From Desulfuromonas sp. (lineage in GTDB: Bacteria; Desulfobacterota; Desulfuromonadia; Desulfuromonadales; Geothermobacteraceae): DNA of 57,399 nucleotides. The position numbers and the translations under genes are program-made. Below, piece after piece: positions 18,986 to 27,231 of the stretch (positions within the stretch are counted from its first letter, which is position 1; each line of letters begins with the position of its first letter). Below the pieces are notes generated by a model. It did no database searches. It saw nothing but the letters and a program-made list of their open reading frames with translations, and was not told the origin of the DNA. The DNA lies in NCBI GenBank assembly GCA_002868905.1, contig PKUA01000049.1, positions 1-57,399 of the forward strand. The letters run 5' to 3'.

Positions 18986-21900
18986 TCAGGCCTCCAGGGA
19001 ATCGGAGTCATAAGTCGATGAATCACTCTCTTCGTGGCCGGTCCGCCGACGGGCGAGCAACAGGTAAACCGTCGGGATGACGAACAGGGTCAGGATGGTC
19101 CCGAGGGACATGCCGCCGACGATGACCCAGCCGATCGCCTGACGGCTTTCGGCTCCGGCACCCTCTGCAAAGGCGAGCGGAACCGCCCCGAGCACCATTG
19201 CCCCGGTCGTCATCAGGATCGGGCGGAGCCGGAGGGCGGCCGATTCGATCACGGCGTCGAACTTGGACTTCCCCTGCTCTTGCAGCTGGTTGGCAAACTC
19301 GACAATCAGGATGCCGTGTTTGGTAATCAGCCCGACCAGGGTCACCAGGCCGATCTGGCTGTAGACGTTGAGGGTGTTGCCGGTCAGGTAGAGGGCGCCT
19401 AGAGCCCCGGCGATGCTGAGGGGGACCGAGAGCATGATGATGAACGGGTCTCTGAAGCTTTCGAACTGCGCAGCCAGCACCAGGTAAATGAATCCGAGAG
19501 CGAGCAGGAAGGTGACGTAAAGGCTCGCGCTCGATTCCCGGAATTCCCGGGACGGACCATCGTAGTCGGTCACGGCGTTGCCGGGGAGGACCCGCGCGGC
19601 AATCTCTTCCAACCGTTTCAGCCCGTCGGAGAGGACATAGCCGGGGGCAAGGCTGGCGGTGATCTTGACGGCGCGGAGCTGGTTGAAGTGATTGAGCTCT
19701 TTCGGCGCGACGGTTTCCTCGACCTTGACCAGGTTGGAGAGTTGTACCATCTCCCCCTGGTTGCCCCGAACGTAGATGGATGAAAGATCGGATGGGGTGC
19801 TCCGTTCCGACTCTTCGATCTGGACGATGACGTCGTACTGTTTCCCTTCCCGCTTGAAGCGGGTCACCTGGCGGCCACCGAGCATGGTCTCCAGGGTACG
19901 ACCGACCCTCTCGACGTTGACGCCGACGTCGACGGTTTTCTCCCGGTCGACCCGGACCGAAAGCTGTGGCTTGTTCAGCTTCAGGTCGGAGTCGAGGTTG
20001 ATGAAGCCTGGCCACTGGCGCGCTTCGTCCATGACCGCATCGGTCATTTTCTGCAGTTCGTCGTAGGAGGCGTTGGTCTGGATAACGAACTGGACCGGTT
20101 TGGCCAGGGCGCTCTGTCCGAGGGGCGGGCGGTTGAGAGGGAACGCCATGACGCCGGGGATGCCGCCGTAGAGCTTCGGCTGCAGCTCCTTGACGATCTC
20201 CTGCTGGGTCCGTTCCCGTTCCTCCCAGGGCTTGAGACCGGAGAAGGAGATAATCTGCGAGACGACCGGGAACCCGGTCACCACGAAGTAGCGCTCGATG
20301 TCCTCAGTGCTTGCGTAGACCTTCTCCATCATCCGGGCGTACCTGTCGGTGTAGTCAACGGTCGACCCTTCCGGTGCGATGCCGACGCCGATGACCGTTC
20401 CCTGGTCTTCGGTCGGCGACAGCTCCGACTTGAGGGTGCCGAACAGGAACCAGGCCGAAGCGGCGACGCCGATAGCAAGCAGGAGGACCACCACGCTCCC
20501 CCGCAAGGAAGCGCGCAACAATCGGCGGTACCCCTCGGTCATGCCGTTGATCAGCTTTTCGATGAGGTTGTAAAGGGCTGAATGTTGCTCCTTGTGCTGC
20601 AGCAGCCTGGAGCACATCATCGGTGAGAGGGTCAGGGCGACGAAACCGGAGACCAGCACCGCTCCGGCCAGGGTCAGGGCGAATTCGGTGAAGAGTCGCC
20701 CGGTACGTCCTCCCATGAAGCCGATCGGTGCGTAGACTGCGGCTAAAGTCAGGGTCATGGCGATGACCGCGAAGGCGATCTCCCGGCTGCCGAGGAAGGC
20801 CGCTTTCATTTTCGGCACCCCAGCCTCGATGTGGCGGTGGATATTCTCCAGCATGACGATGGCGTCATCGACCACCATGCCGATGGCGAGCACCATCGCC
20901 AGCAGGGTCAGGTTGTTAACCGAGAAACCGAGGGCGAACATGATGGCGAACGAGCCGATCAGTGAGACCGGGATGGTGACCAACGGAATCAGGGTCGAAC
21001 GGAGGGATCGCAGGAAAAAGTAGATGACCAGGATGACCAGGATGACCGCCTCGCCGATCGTTTTGTAGACGTTCTTGATCGATCGGTCGATGAAGACCGA
21101 GCGGTCGTAGGCGATCCGCACCTCCATGCCGTCCGGCAGGTCGGTCGCGATTTTCGGTAGCATCGCCCGAACGTCGGTCGATATATCGAGCGGGTTGGCT
21201 GTGCCCTGCTTGACCACCCCGAGAGCGACGGCCGGTTCCCCCTTGAAGCGGACCACGCGCCGCTCGTCCTTGGCGCCGAGTTCGGCCCGACCTACATCCC
21301 GCAACCGGACCATGTACCCGTCGCTGTTCCGCAGGATCATCCCTTCAAACTCGTCCGGGGTGCGCAGGTCGGTTTCCGAGAGGACGGTGAATTCCCGTTC
21401 GGTCGACTCGATCCGTCCGGAGGGGATCTCGACGTTCTGTCGCCGCAGGGCATCCTCGACATCCTGCGGCGTCATGTTGAAGGCGGCCAGTCGAGCCGGG
21501 TCGAGCCAGAGCCGCATGGCGTAACGGCGCTCGCCGAGGATCATGACGTTGGAGACGCCGTTGATGTTCTGCAGGCGGTCTTTGACATAGCGGTCGGCGT
21601 AATCGGTGATTTCCAGGGGGGTGTGCTGGCTCGAAGAGAAGGCAAGGTAGATGGTCGGCTGGGCGTCGGCCTCAACCTTGCTGATGACCGGTTCGGTAAT
21701 CTCATCCGGCAGCTGTCCCCGCACCCTGGATACGCGGTCACGCACATCGTTGGCCGCTTCATCCGGGTTGCGGCTGAGTCGGAACTTGACGGTGATCTGG
21801 CTCCTCTCCGGGCGGGAGATGGAAGTCAGCAGTTCGATCCCGTCGATTCCGGCGAGGCTTTCCTCGAGTGGTTGGGTGATCTGGGATTCGATAATTTCGG

Positions 21901-22066
21901 CCGAAGCCCCCGGGTAGCTGGTCTCGACGTTGACCACCGGCTCGTCGATATTGGGGTATTCGCGCACCGAGATCCGCTGATAGCAGATGATCCCGAGCAG
22001 GACGATGACCAGACTCATGACCGTCGCGAGAACGGGACGTTTAATGGAGAGATCGGAAAGTACCAT
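18986..22066 (-). CDS. RND multidrug efflux transporter (HAE1/AcrB-type)
   Basis: A 1026-residue inner-membrane proton antiporter. It has the family N-terminus (LSIKRPVLATVMSLVIVLLG), two blocks of membrane helices, and the TM4 proton-relay pair in GMVVDDAIVMLENI. It also has two large periplasmic loops and the second-half segments (LVLAAQFESFRDPF, then GLITKHGILIVEFAN). The length is typical of hydrophobe/amphiphile exporters and shorter than CusA-type metal exporters. It starts 6 bases after the adaptor stop. With the adaptor and the NodT channel it forms a complete tripartite pump. Confidence 0.95.
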   Translation of the reverse strand: MVLSDLSIKRPVLATVMSLVIVLLGIICYQRISVREYPNIDEPVVNVETSYPGASAEIIESQITQPLEESLAGIDGIELLTSISRPERSQITVKFRLSRNPDEAANDVRDRVSRVRGQLPDEITEPVISKVEADAQPTIYLAFSSSQHTPLEITDYADRYVKDRLQNINGVSNVMILGERRYAMRLWLDPARLAAFNMTPQDVEDALRRQNVEIPSGRIESTEREFTVLSETDLRTPDEFEGMILRNSDGYMVRLRDVGRAELGAKDERRVVRFKGEPAVALGVVKQGTANPLDISTDVRAMLPKIATDLPDGMEVRIAYDRSVFIDRSIKNVYKTIGEAVILVILVIYFFLRSLRSTLIPLVTIPVSLIGSFAIMFALGFSVNNLTLLAMVLAIGMVVDDAIVMLENIHRHIEAGVPKMKAAFLGSREIAFAVIAMTLTLAAVYAPIGFMGGRTGRLFTEFALTLAGAVLVSGFVALTLSPMMCSRLLQHKEQHSALYNLIEKLINGMTEGYRRLLRASLRGSVVVLLLAIGVAASAWFLFGTLKSELSPTEDQGTVIGVGIAPEGSTVDYTDRYARMMEKVYASTEDIERYFVVTGFPVVSQIISFSGLKPWEERERTQQEIVKELQPKLYGGIPGVMAFPLNRPPLGQSALAKPVQFVIQTNASYDELQKMTDAVMDEARQWPGFINLDSDLKLNKPQLSVRVDREKTVDVGVNVERVGRTLETMLGGRQVTRFKREGKQYDVIVQIEESERSTPSDLSSIYVRGNQGEMVQLSNLVKVEETVAPKELNHFNQLRAVKITASLAPGYVLSDGLKRLEEIAARVLPGNAVTDYDGPSREFRESSASLYVTFLLALGFIYLVLAAQFESFRDPFIIMLSVPLSIAGALGALYLTGNTLNVYSQIGLVTLVGLITKHGILIVEFANQLQEQGKSKFDAVIESAALRLRPILMTTGAMVLGAVPLAFAEGAGAESRQAIGWVIVGGMSLGTILTLFVIPTVYLLLARRRTGHEESDSSTYDSDSLEA

Positions 22067-22072
22067 GATCTG

Positions 22073-23224
22073 TCAGCCCTCTCCCTTCCCTGGTTTTTCA
22101 GTCGAGTCCTTTTGCGGCAGGACCATGACCGGCATGCCCGGTCGAACCTTGAGGTGGCCGGCGGTGATGACCGTTTCCCCCGCGGAGAGGCCGGAGAGAA
22201 TTTCGACCTGCCCCTTACGGCGCAACCCGATCTCGACCGGGGATACCTCGACTTTCCCTTCGACCACCTTGTAGACGAGCTGCTGTGCCCCCTTGGCCAT
22301 TAAAGCCTCCTCCGGGATCATCAATGCTGCCTGCTTCTGTTCCAGGATCAGCGCGACCCGGGCAAACATCCCGGGGCTGAGAATCTGGTCGTCGTTGGCC
22401 ACCCGTGCCCGGAGCAGCAGGCTGCGTCCCCTGGTGTCGAGTTGGGGAGCAATCGCGACCACCTTGCCCGGGAACTTTGTCCCCGGCACGGCATCGACGA
22501 TCAGGTCAAGCGTCTGGCCGACCCTGACCTGCCCGGCGAAACTCTCCGGCACCCGGAAGTCGACCTTGATCGGGTCGGTCGCGACCAGATTGACGATCTC
22601 ATCGCCCGGCTTGAGGTAGCCGCCGGGGCTGACGTTGCGCAGACCGAGTCTTCCGGAAAACGGAGCGCGGATGACCGTCTTGGCCAGGTTCGCCTCGGCA
22701 AGACGTACCGTCGCTTCGTCCAGCTGCCACTTGGCGTACGCTTCGTCCCGCTCCCGCTTGGAGATGGCATGATCTTTCAACAGGGTTTCGGCCCGTTTGT
22801 AATTAGCCTGACTGAGCCCGAGGCTGGCCTTGGCCCGGTCGAGTTCCGCTTTCAGAACCGAGTCGTCGAGGCGGAGCAGGACCTGCCCCTTCTTGGCCGG
22901 TTCCCCGTCATTGAAAGCGACCATGGAGATCCGCCCGGCGATCTCTGCGCCGAGGACGACTGCTTCATCCGCCTGCAGCGTGCCGACGGCTGTCAACTCC
23001 CGGGTGAGGGGGGAGGTGGCTACCTGGACCGCTTCGACCGGCATCCCGTTTGGTTTGCCGCCGGCCGCCGGCTTACCTTTCTCTTCGGCCGCCCCGTTCG
23101 GGGGGAGCGAGAGGATGATGACGCTCGCCAGAAACAGGCCGAAAAAACCCCCCTGCCAGAGAAGCCTGCGCCAGGCGGAGGTCGTGACTTTCGAACGATT
23201 CAACGTACGTTGTTGCTTCAACAT
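22073..23224 (-). CDS. RND efflux periplasmic adaptor (membrane fusion protein)
   Basis: A 383-residue HlyD/AcrA-like adaptor. An N-terminal membrane anchor (about 20-44) precedes a lipoyl half-motif (VVLGAEIAGRISMVAFNDGEP), a helical hairpin (about 105-170), the second lipoyl half (VIRAPFSGRLGLRNVSPGGY) and beta-barrel and membrane-proximal domains. No lipobox Cys is present, so it is anchored by the helix rather than by lipid. It is the first structural gene of the pump operon, 109 bases after tetR on the same strand, with a TetR-like operator in between. Confidence 0.93.
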   Translation of the reverse strand: MLKQQRTLNRSKVTTSAWRRLLWQGGFFGLFLASVIILSLPPNGAAEEKGKPAAGGKPNGMPVEAVQVATSPLTRELTAVGTLQADEAVVLGAEIAGRISMVAFNDGEPAKKGQVLLRLDDSVLKAELDRAKASLGLSQANYKRAETLLKDHAISKRERDEAYAKWQLDEATVRLAEANLAKTVIRAPFSGRLGLRNVSPGGYLKPGDEIVNLVATDPIKVDFRVPESFAGQVRVGQTLDLIVDAVPGTKFPGKVVAIAPQLDTRGRSLLLRARVANDDQILSPGMFARVALILEQKQAALMIPEEALMAKGAQQLVYKVVEGKVEVSPVEIGLRRKGQVEILSGLSAGETVITAGHLKVRPGMPVMVLPQKDSTEKPGKGEG

Positions 23225-23240
23225 TAGAAAATCCCTTTTC

Positions 23241-23258
23241 GGAGTGAATAGTCAGTCC
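23241..23258. promoter_or_regulatory. Second TetR-like operator, before the efflux adaptor gene
   Basis: GGAGTGAATAGTCAGTCC matches the palindrome in front of tetR (arms GGAGTGA and TCACTCC) with one arm mismatch and the same 4-base spacer. It lies 17 bases upstream of the adaptor start, so a bound repressor would block the pump transcript. Confidence 0.65.
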
Positions 23259-23333
23259 GATTTGGCGTGTCGGCGACGGGGTGTGACTGACTGACAATGA
23301 TTGGCATATTGAATGATGTCTGCTGTCTGCGGG

Positions 23334-23897
23334 TTAGCGTTTCAATCCGTCCCAGGACGCCTGCACCACCTGGCGAATCATATCCTCGTCAACTTTCAGG
23401 TTTCGGTAGATACTCTCCCGGGCCAGTGAGCTGAGCGGTCCGAATGTCAGGGCCAGCAGTACTTCCATCGGTGCATCCTTGATGATCTGTTCGGTTTGTC
23501 CCTTCAGGAGGAGCTGTTGCAGCGTTTCGTACTCTTCCGGTGCTTCACATGCGTCTTCGCTGTAATACGGGGAGAAATAATACTGCTCCAGGAAACGGAA
23601 TTCCGCCGGATTCTCCAGGAAAAACCGGAGCAGGCGACTCGACATGCGGAGGTAGCGTTCGGGGATCGGCAGGCCGGACGTTGATTCGGTGAAAACCTTC
23701 GTCTTGGCGTCGTCGTGCAACTCACGATAGAGTTCACGAATCAATTGGTCCTTGTCCTTGAAATAACGGTAGATGGTGCCGACCCCGACTCCGGCCTTTT
23801 CGGCCAGCAGTGATGTTGGCGCGCCATGGAATCCGTTTTCTGCGAACAATTCCAGGGCGGCCTTGAGAATCGCCGTTCGTTTGTCAGTCGCTTCCAT
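23334..23897 (-). CDS. TetR-family repressor of the efflux operon
   Basis: A 187-residue regulator from the ATG at 23897, chosen because GGAGG lies 5 bases upstream. The N-terminal helix-turn-helix (about 10-50) reads AALELFAENGFHGAPTSLLA, then VGTIYRYFKDKDQLI, typical of the family. The C-terminal ligand domain is rich in aromatic residues (FRFLEQYYFSPYY). It lies directly upstream of the pump genes on the same strand and has the same palindrome in front of itself and in front of the adaptor, so autorepression and pump repression are likely. The inducer is unknown. Confidence 0.92.
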   Translation of the reverse strand: MEATDKRTAILKAALELFAENGFHGAPTSLLAEKAGVGVGTIYRYFKDKDQLIRELYRELHDDAKTKVFTESTSGLPIPERYLRMSSRLLRFFLENPAEFRFLEQYYFSPYYSEDACEAPEEYETLQQLLLKGQTEQIIKDAPMEVLLALTFGPLSSLARESIYRNLKVDEDMIRQVVQASWDGLKR

Positions 23898-23906
23898 ACA
23901 GCCTCC

Positions 23907-23924
23907 GGAGTGAGCGTTCACTCC
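23907..23924. promoter_or_regulatory. TetR operator at the tetR promoter
   Basis: GGAGTGAGCGTTCACTCC has perfect 7-bp arms around a 4-base centre. It abuts the -10 box of the tetR promoter and covers the expected start site, which is the classical position for autorepression. Confidence 0.75.
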
Positions 23925-23953
23925 GTTTTACGGTATGCGGTTTTCAATGTCAA
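23925..23953 (-). promoter_or_regulatory. tetR promoter
   Basis: On the minus strand there is a perfect TTGACA (23953-23948), a 17-base spacer and TAAAAC (23930-23925), directly followed by the operator and the tetR ribosome site. Confidence 0.75.
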
Positions 23954-24056
23954 GCGGTTTGCTCCGAACGGGAAATTTTTCGTTTGTCGCGGGAACATGG
24001 ACTTTCCGTCGCTCTCGGACGATAATGCATTACCTGAATCAAGAAAGAAGAGCGGA

Positions 24057-25319
24057 ATGGATACGTTTGACCTGATTGTCATAGGCGGAGGACCCGCCGG
24101 AATGTTTGCCGCCGGGCATGCCTCCCTGGCCGGGGCCCGGGTGCTGCTGCTGGAGAAGAACCGGCGCTGCGGCGCCAAGATTCTCATTACCGGCAAGGGG
24201 CGCTGCAATGTCACCAACAACGAACCGGATGTCAGGAAGTTCTCTGGCCACTTCGGTTCGGGCGGCAAGGCGTTGTTGACCGCCCTATATGCCCACGGGG
24301 TGCAGGACATCATCGATTTTTTCACCCGGCGGGGATTGCCTCTGACCGTGGAACGGGGCGAGCGGGTCTTCCCGACCCGCGGCGATGCCCGTGACGTGCA
24401 GAAACTGTTGGAGAGTTTTCTTGTCGAAGCCGGGGTGGCGGTACGCTGCAGTTGCGAAGTGAGGCGTCTGGTGAGGGATGGCTCAAGCATTGCCGCCGTG
24501 GAAACACCCTCGGGCATCTTCCGTGGGAGGTGCGTCCTGGTAACGACCGGCGGGCTCTCTTATCGTGAAACAGGCTGTACCGGTGACGGCTATCGCTGGG
24601 CCCGGGAGCTCGGCCACGAGGTCGTCGAACCGGAACCGGCGCTGACTGCCATTCGCCTCGCTGAAACCTGGACCGGCGAGGTGTCCGACCTCAATCTGAG
24701 GAACGTCGAGCTTCGCCTGATGCAGGAGGGGAAACTCCTCGAGCAGCGTTTCGGCGAGGTGTTCTTCACCCGCAACGGGATCGGCGGACCGATTGTCCTC
24801 GATTTGAGTAACCGCACCCGGCTGGCTTTGAAGGACGGCGGGGTGTCACTCGTTCTCGATCTCAAGCCGGCGGTCGATCCGTCGCTGTTCGACAAGCGAT
24901 TGCAGCGGGAATTGACGGCACATGCCAACAAGGATTTTCGCAACGCCCTCGGTGGCCTGCTGCCGAAAGCGCTGATCCCTCTTTTCATCAAGCTCTCAGA
25001 AATCGATCCGGAAAAGAAGTGCCACTCCGTGACCCGTGAGGAACGGCTCCGTCTGCTCAAGCTGTTCAAGGAACTGCGGCTGCAGGTCACCGGTTGCGAC
25101 GGTTTCGGCAAAGCGATTATTACCCGTGGTGGCATCGACCTGAAGCAGATTGATATGAGGACGATGCGCTCGAAGCTGGTTGATAACCTCTATTTTGCCG
25201 GAGAAGTGCTCGACCTGGACGGTCCGACCGGGGGATTCAACCTGCAGGTCTGTTGGTCGACCGGTTACCTGGCCGGAGTGAGTGCGGCGGCGCGAGTTCA
25301 GGACGGAACCGAAAAATGA
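24057..25319 (+). CDS. HI0933/YhiN-type flavoprotein (NAD(P)/FAD-dependent oxidoreductase)
   Basis: About 420 residues from the ATG at 24057 (MDTFDLIVIGGGPAGM), which begins right at the FAD-binding strand; an in-frame ATG at 23997 is possible. The family hallmarks are clear: the N-terminal dinucleotide motif GGGPAGMFAA, the KNRRCGAKILITGKGRCNVT segment, TTGGLSYRETGCTGDGY and the C-terminal FAEVLD-like FAGEVLDLDGPTGGFNLQ. The physiological reaction of this widespread family is not established. The gene is divergent from tetR and has no co-directional neighbour within 300 bases. Confidence 0.9.
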   Translation: MDTFDLIVIGGGPAGMFAAGHASLAGARVLLLEKNRRCGAKILITGKGRCNVTNNEPDVRKFSGHFGSGGKALLTALYAHGVQDIIDFFTRRGLPLTVERGERVFPTRGDARDVQKLLESFLVEAGVAVRCSCEVRRLVRDGSSIAAVETPSGIFRGRCVLVTTGGLSYRETGCTGDGYRWARELGHEVVEPEPALTAIRLAETWTGEVSDLNLRNVELRLMQEGKLLEQRFGEVFFTRNGIGGPIVLDLSNRTRLALKDGGVSLVLDLKPAVDPSLFDKRLQRELTAHANKDFRNALGGLLPKALIPLFIKLSEIDPEKKCHSVTREERLRLLKLFKELRLQVTGCDGFGKAIITRGGIDLKQIDMRTMRSKLVDNLYFAGEVLDLDGPTGGFNLQVCWSTGYLAGVSAAARVQDGTEK

Positions 25320-25627
25320 AGCCAGGCAATGTGAAGCGGAAATAATTGGTTAGAAACTGCTATGGGCCAAGGCTGACGTCCGAGTCTTTGCCCGGTCTGA
25401 TTAGGGCATCTCTTTAGCTGATTTTTTGAATCTTTCCTCCCCCCCTCCCTCAGTGTGTAATCCTACAACTTGGCGCCTTTTTTTTGAGCATGTTCCGGCG
25501 TGAAAGTCTCCTAAAAGACCAAGGTAATAAGTAAAATCAAGCACTTCCCCTTTTCTAATGTTTTGGCAGGCCGTTTGCAGTATCTGGCGGCACCACTTCA
25601 ATCCCACGTAAAAGGAGTTCACCCAAT
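25320..25627 (+). other. Intergenic region holding a sigma-54 promoter
   Basis: This 308-base gap has no convincing reading frame. It is A+T-richer than its neighbours and has a C-run near 25440 and a T-run near 25480. Its last 65 bases carry a sigma-54 promoter and the AAGGAG ribosome site of the next gene. An activator site upstream would be expected within 25420-25550, but I could not identify one. Confidence 0.6.
25564..25578 (+). promoter_or_regulatory. Sigma-54 (RpoN) promoter
   Basis: TGGCAGGCCGTTTGC matches the -24/-12 consensus TGGCACGN4TTGC at every defined base except one (G for C at the sixth position), with exact spacing of the GG and GC elements. It lies 50 bases upstream of the ACT-like gene's ATG. 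Confidence 0.8.
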
Positions 25628-26215
25628 ATGTCCCTGGCAGTCACAGCAACATCCTTTCAGACCTCCGCCGAGGAACTTCCGCAAGCCCCCGGTTTTTCCA
25701 TCCTGCAACTCGCACCCGGTCTTTACCGCCTCGGTGTCACCGGACAGTTCACCCCCGGCTGGCTGGCGCGTCTTTCCGCAGGTCTCTCCGGTCAGCAGGT
25801 CAGTATCGTCAGGGGGCATGCCCGCAGGGTTCGGGCCGCCCAATGGGAGGCCGACTTCGAGATCGAGATGGATCCGCGGGCCGGTGATCCGAGGGACCTC
25901 GATTACCTGTCGTTTCTCCGTGAAACGCAAGCGATCCCGGAGTCTGACGACCTGAAGTTGTCCGACTGTCAGTTTCGGCCTGCCGAAAGCGGGGGGAGCG
26001 GTGTCTGGGTCGAAGTCCAGGGGGCCGACAAAATCGGATTTTTAAAGAAGGTTCTCAAGTGTTTCGCCCTTTTCTCTCTGTTCCCCTGTGAACTTGAAAT
26101 CGACACTGTCGGCAGCGACGCTCGGGACCGCTTCCTGTTGCGCGGTATTGCCGGAGCCGCCCCTTCAGGGGATGCGATCAATGGTCTGCGGGAGGTGCTG
26201 AGCGCTTACCGGTGA
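25628..26215 (+). CDS. ACT-like domain protein of unknown function under sigma-54 control
   Basis: A 195-residue protein that I do not recognise as a named family. The N-terminal half (about 20-105) is a beta-rich segment. The C-terminal half (about 120-192, GVWVEVQGADKIGFLKKVLK..., then ELEIDTVGSDARDRFLLRG) has the pattern of an ACT domain like those in GlnD or GlnE regulators: strand, a short GFL helix start, then a strand with a D-rich turn. AAGGAG lies 10 bases upstream of ATG. RpoN control together with an ACT fold would suit nitrogen or amino-acid sensing, but this is inference. Confidence 0.7.
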   Translation: MSLAVTATSFQTSAEELPQAPGFSILQLAPGLYRLGVTGQFTPGWLARLSAGLSGQQVSIVRGHARRVRAAQWEADFEIEMDPRAGDPRDLDYLSFLRETQAIPESDDLKLSDCQFRPAESGGSGVWVEVQGADKIGFLKKVLKCFALFSLFPCELEIDTVGSDARDRFLLRGIAGAAPSGDAINGLREVLSAYR

Positions 26216-26555
26216 GAGGATGGTTTGAAACGAGACAAATAGCTGAAAGGCCTTGATTTTGGGCTGACATTAGTGCTAAATCGGGGCTAGGTGTCTATCG
26301 GGCGACCCATGAGCCGGCTGTAAATTCGATTGTTTGGCCTGAATCAAAGCTCCTTTTTGGTCCATAGCTTCAACTAATGGCCCTGCAAACGAGCCGTGCT
26401 GTCTCAGAAACCCGAATTTTCGCTTCGACCCGTATAGTCCGACAGACCCATGGAGAAAACGTAACGGCGGAGGTTGCCAGGGGACCATTGACGGCGAACC
26501 CCTGAAGCCTTCCAACGAAGGACGGCCCGGTCGTCGCTTCAGTCCCGGACAAGAC
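26216..26555 (+). other. Intergenic region with a structured leader before plsY
   Basis: No supported gene lies in this 340-base gap. Its last 80 bases hold several inverted repeats. CAGGGG (26478-26483) pairs with CCCCTG (26499-26504). Alternatively CTGAAGC (26502-26508) pairs with GCTTCAG (26536-26542), enclosing CCTTC/GAAGG and ACG/CGT hairpins as a three-way junction. The two foldings share CTG and exclude each other. It does not match any riboswitch consensus I know. The ribosome site of plsY is weak and lies just after the junction. Confidence 0.35.
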
Positions 26556-27143
26556 ATGACCACGACCCTGATCGCCATTATCATCGCTTACCTGGTCGGA
26601 GCTATTCCGACCGGCGTTATTCTGACCCGTCTGGTCGGCGGCGAGGATATCCGTAAGGTGGGCAGCGGCAATATCGGTGCGACCAACGTCTATCGCGTGG
26701 CGGGGCGTAAGCTCGGGGTCATCACCCTGATCGGAGATGCGCTCAAAGGGCTGCTCCCGGTCCTGACAGTGCATTGGCTCGGGATGGGGATGGCGACGGT
26801 CGGCATGGTCGCCGTTGCCGCTTTTCTCGGACACTGTTACCCGGTTTACCTTGGGTTCAAGGGGGGCAAAGGGGTCGCAACCGCCCTCGGTATTTTCCTG
26901 GTTCTCTCCCCCTTGACTGTTTTTTGTGCGGTCATCATTTTTGTCGCCCTGGTCTGGAAGTGGCGTTATGTCTCCCTCGGCTCCGTTTCGGCAGCGGGAG
27001 CCGCTCCGTTGCTGGTCCTGCTGCTGGAGAAGGACATGGCCCTGTTTCTCGCCACCCTGGTTATCGCCGGGCTGGTGATCTTCCGCCACCGGGAAAATAT
27101 TCGACGTCTGCGCGCCGGAACCGAGAACAAGTTTCGCGCATGA
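26556..27143 (+). CDS. plsY: PlsY, acyl-phosphate:glycerol-3-phosphate acyltransferase
   Basis: A 195-residue inner-membrane enzyme that makes lysophosphatidic acid from acyl phosphate and glycerol-3-phosphate, the first acylation in phospholipid synthesis. The three family motifs are visible: GSGNIGATNVYR near residue 38, GFKGGKGVATALG near 106 and the third, membrane-facing motif near 145. About five hydrophobic helices give the expected topology. It is followed after 88 bases by mltG. The ATG is preceded only by a weak ribosome site and a possible structured leader. Confidence 0.95.
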   Translation: MTTTLIAIIIAYLVGAIPTGVILTRLVGGEDIRKVGSGNIGATNVYRVAGRKLGVITLIGDALKGLLPVLTVHWLGMGMATVGMVAVAAFLGHCYPVYLGFKGGKGVATALGIFLVLSPLTVFCAVIIFVALVWKWRYVSLGSVSAAGAAPLLVLLLEKDMALFLATLVIAGLVIFRHRENIRRLRAGTENKFRA

Positions 27144-27231
27144 CCCGTACCGGGTTGCGACTCCCCTGCTTGACACCCCCCTGCGAATCCCATAAAATCT
27201 CAAAATATTTAACCTTTTCCCTTTTTTCCCG

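Noticed and set aside
26440-26556. c-di-GMP (GEMM) or glycine riboswitch before plsY
   Set aside because: The conserved GEMM and glycine-aptamer core sequences are absent, so only an unspecified structured leader is reported.
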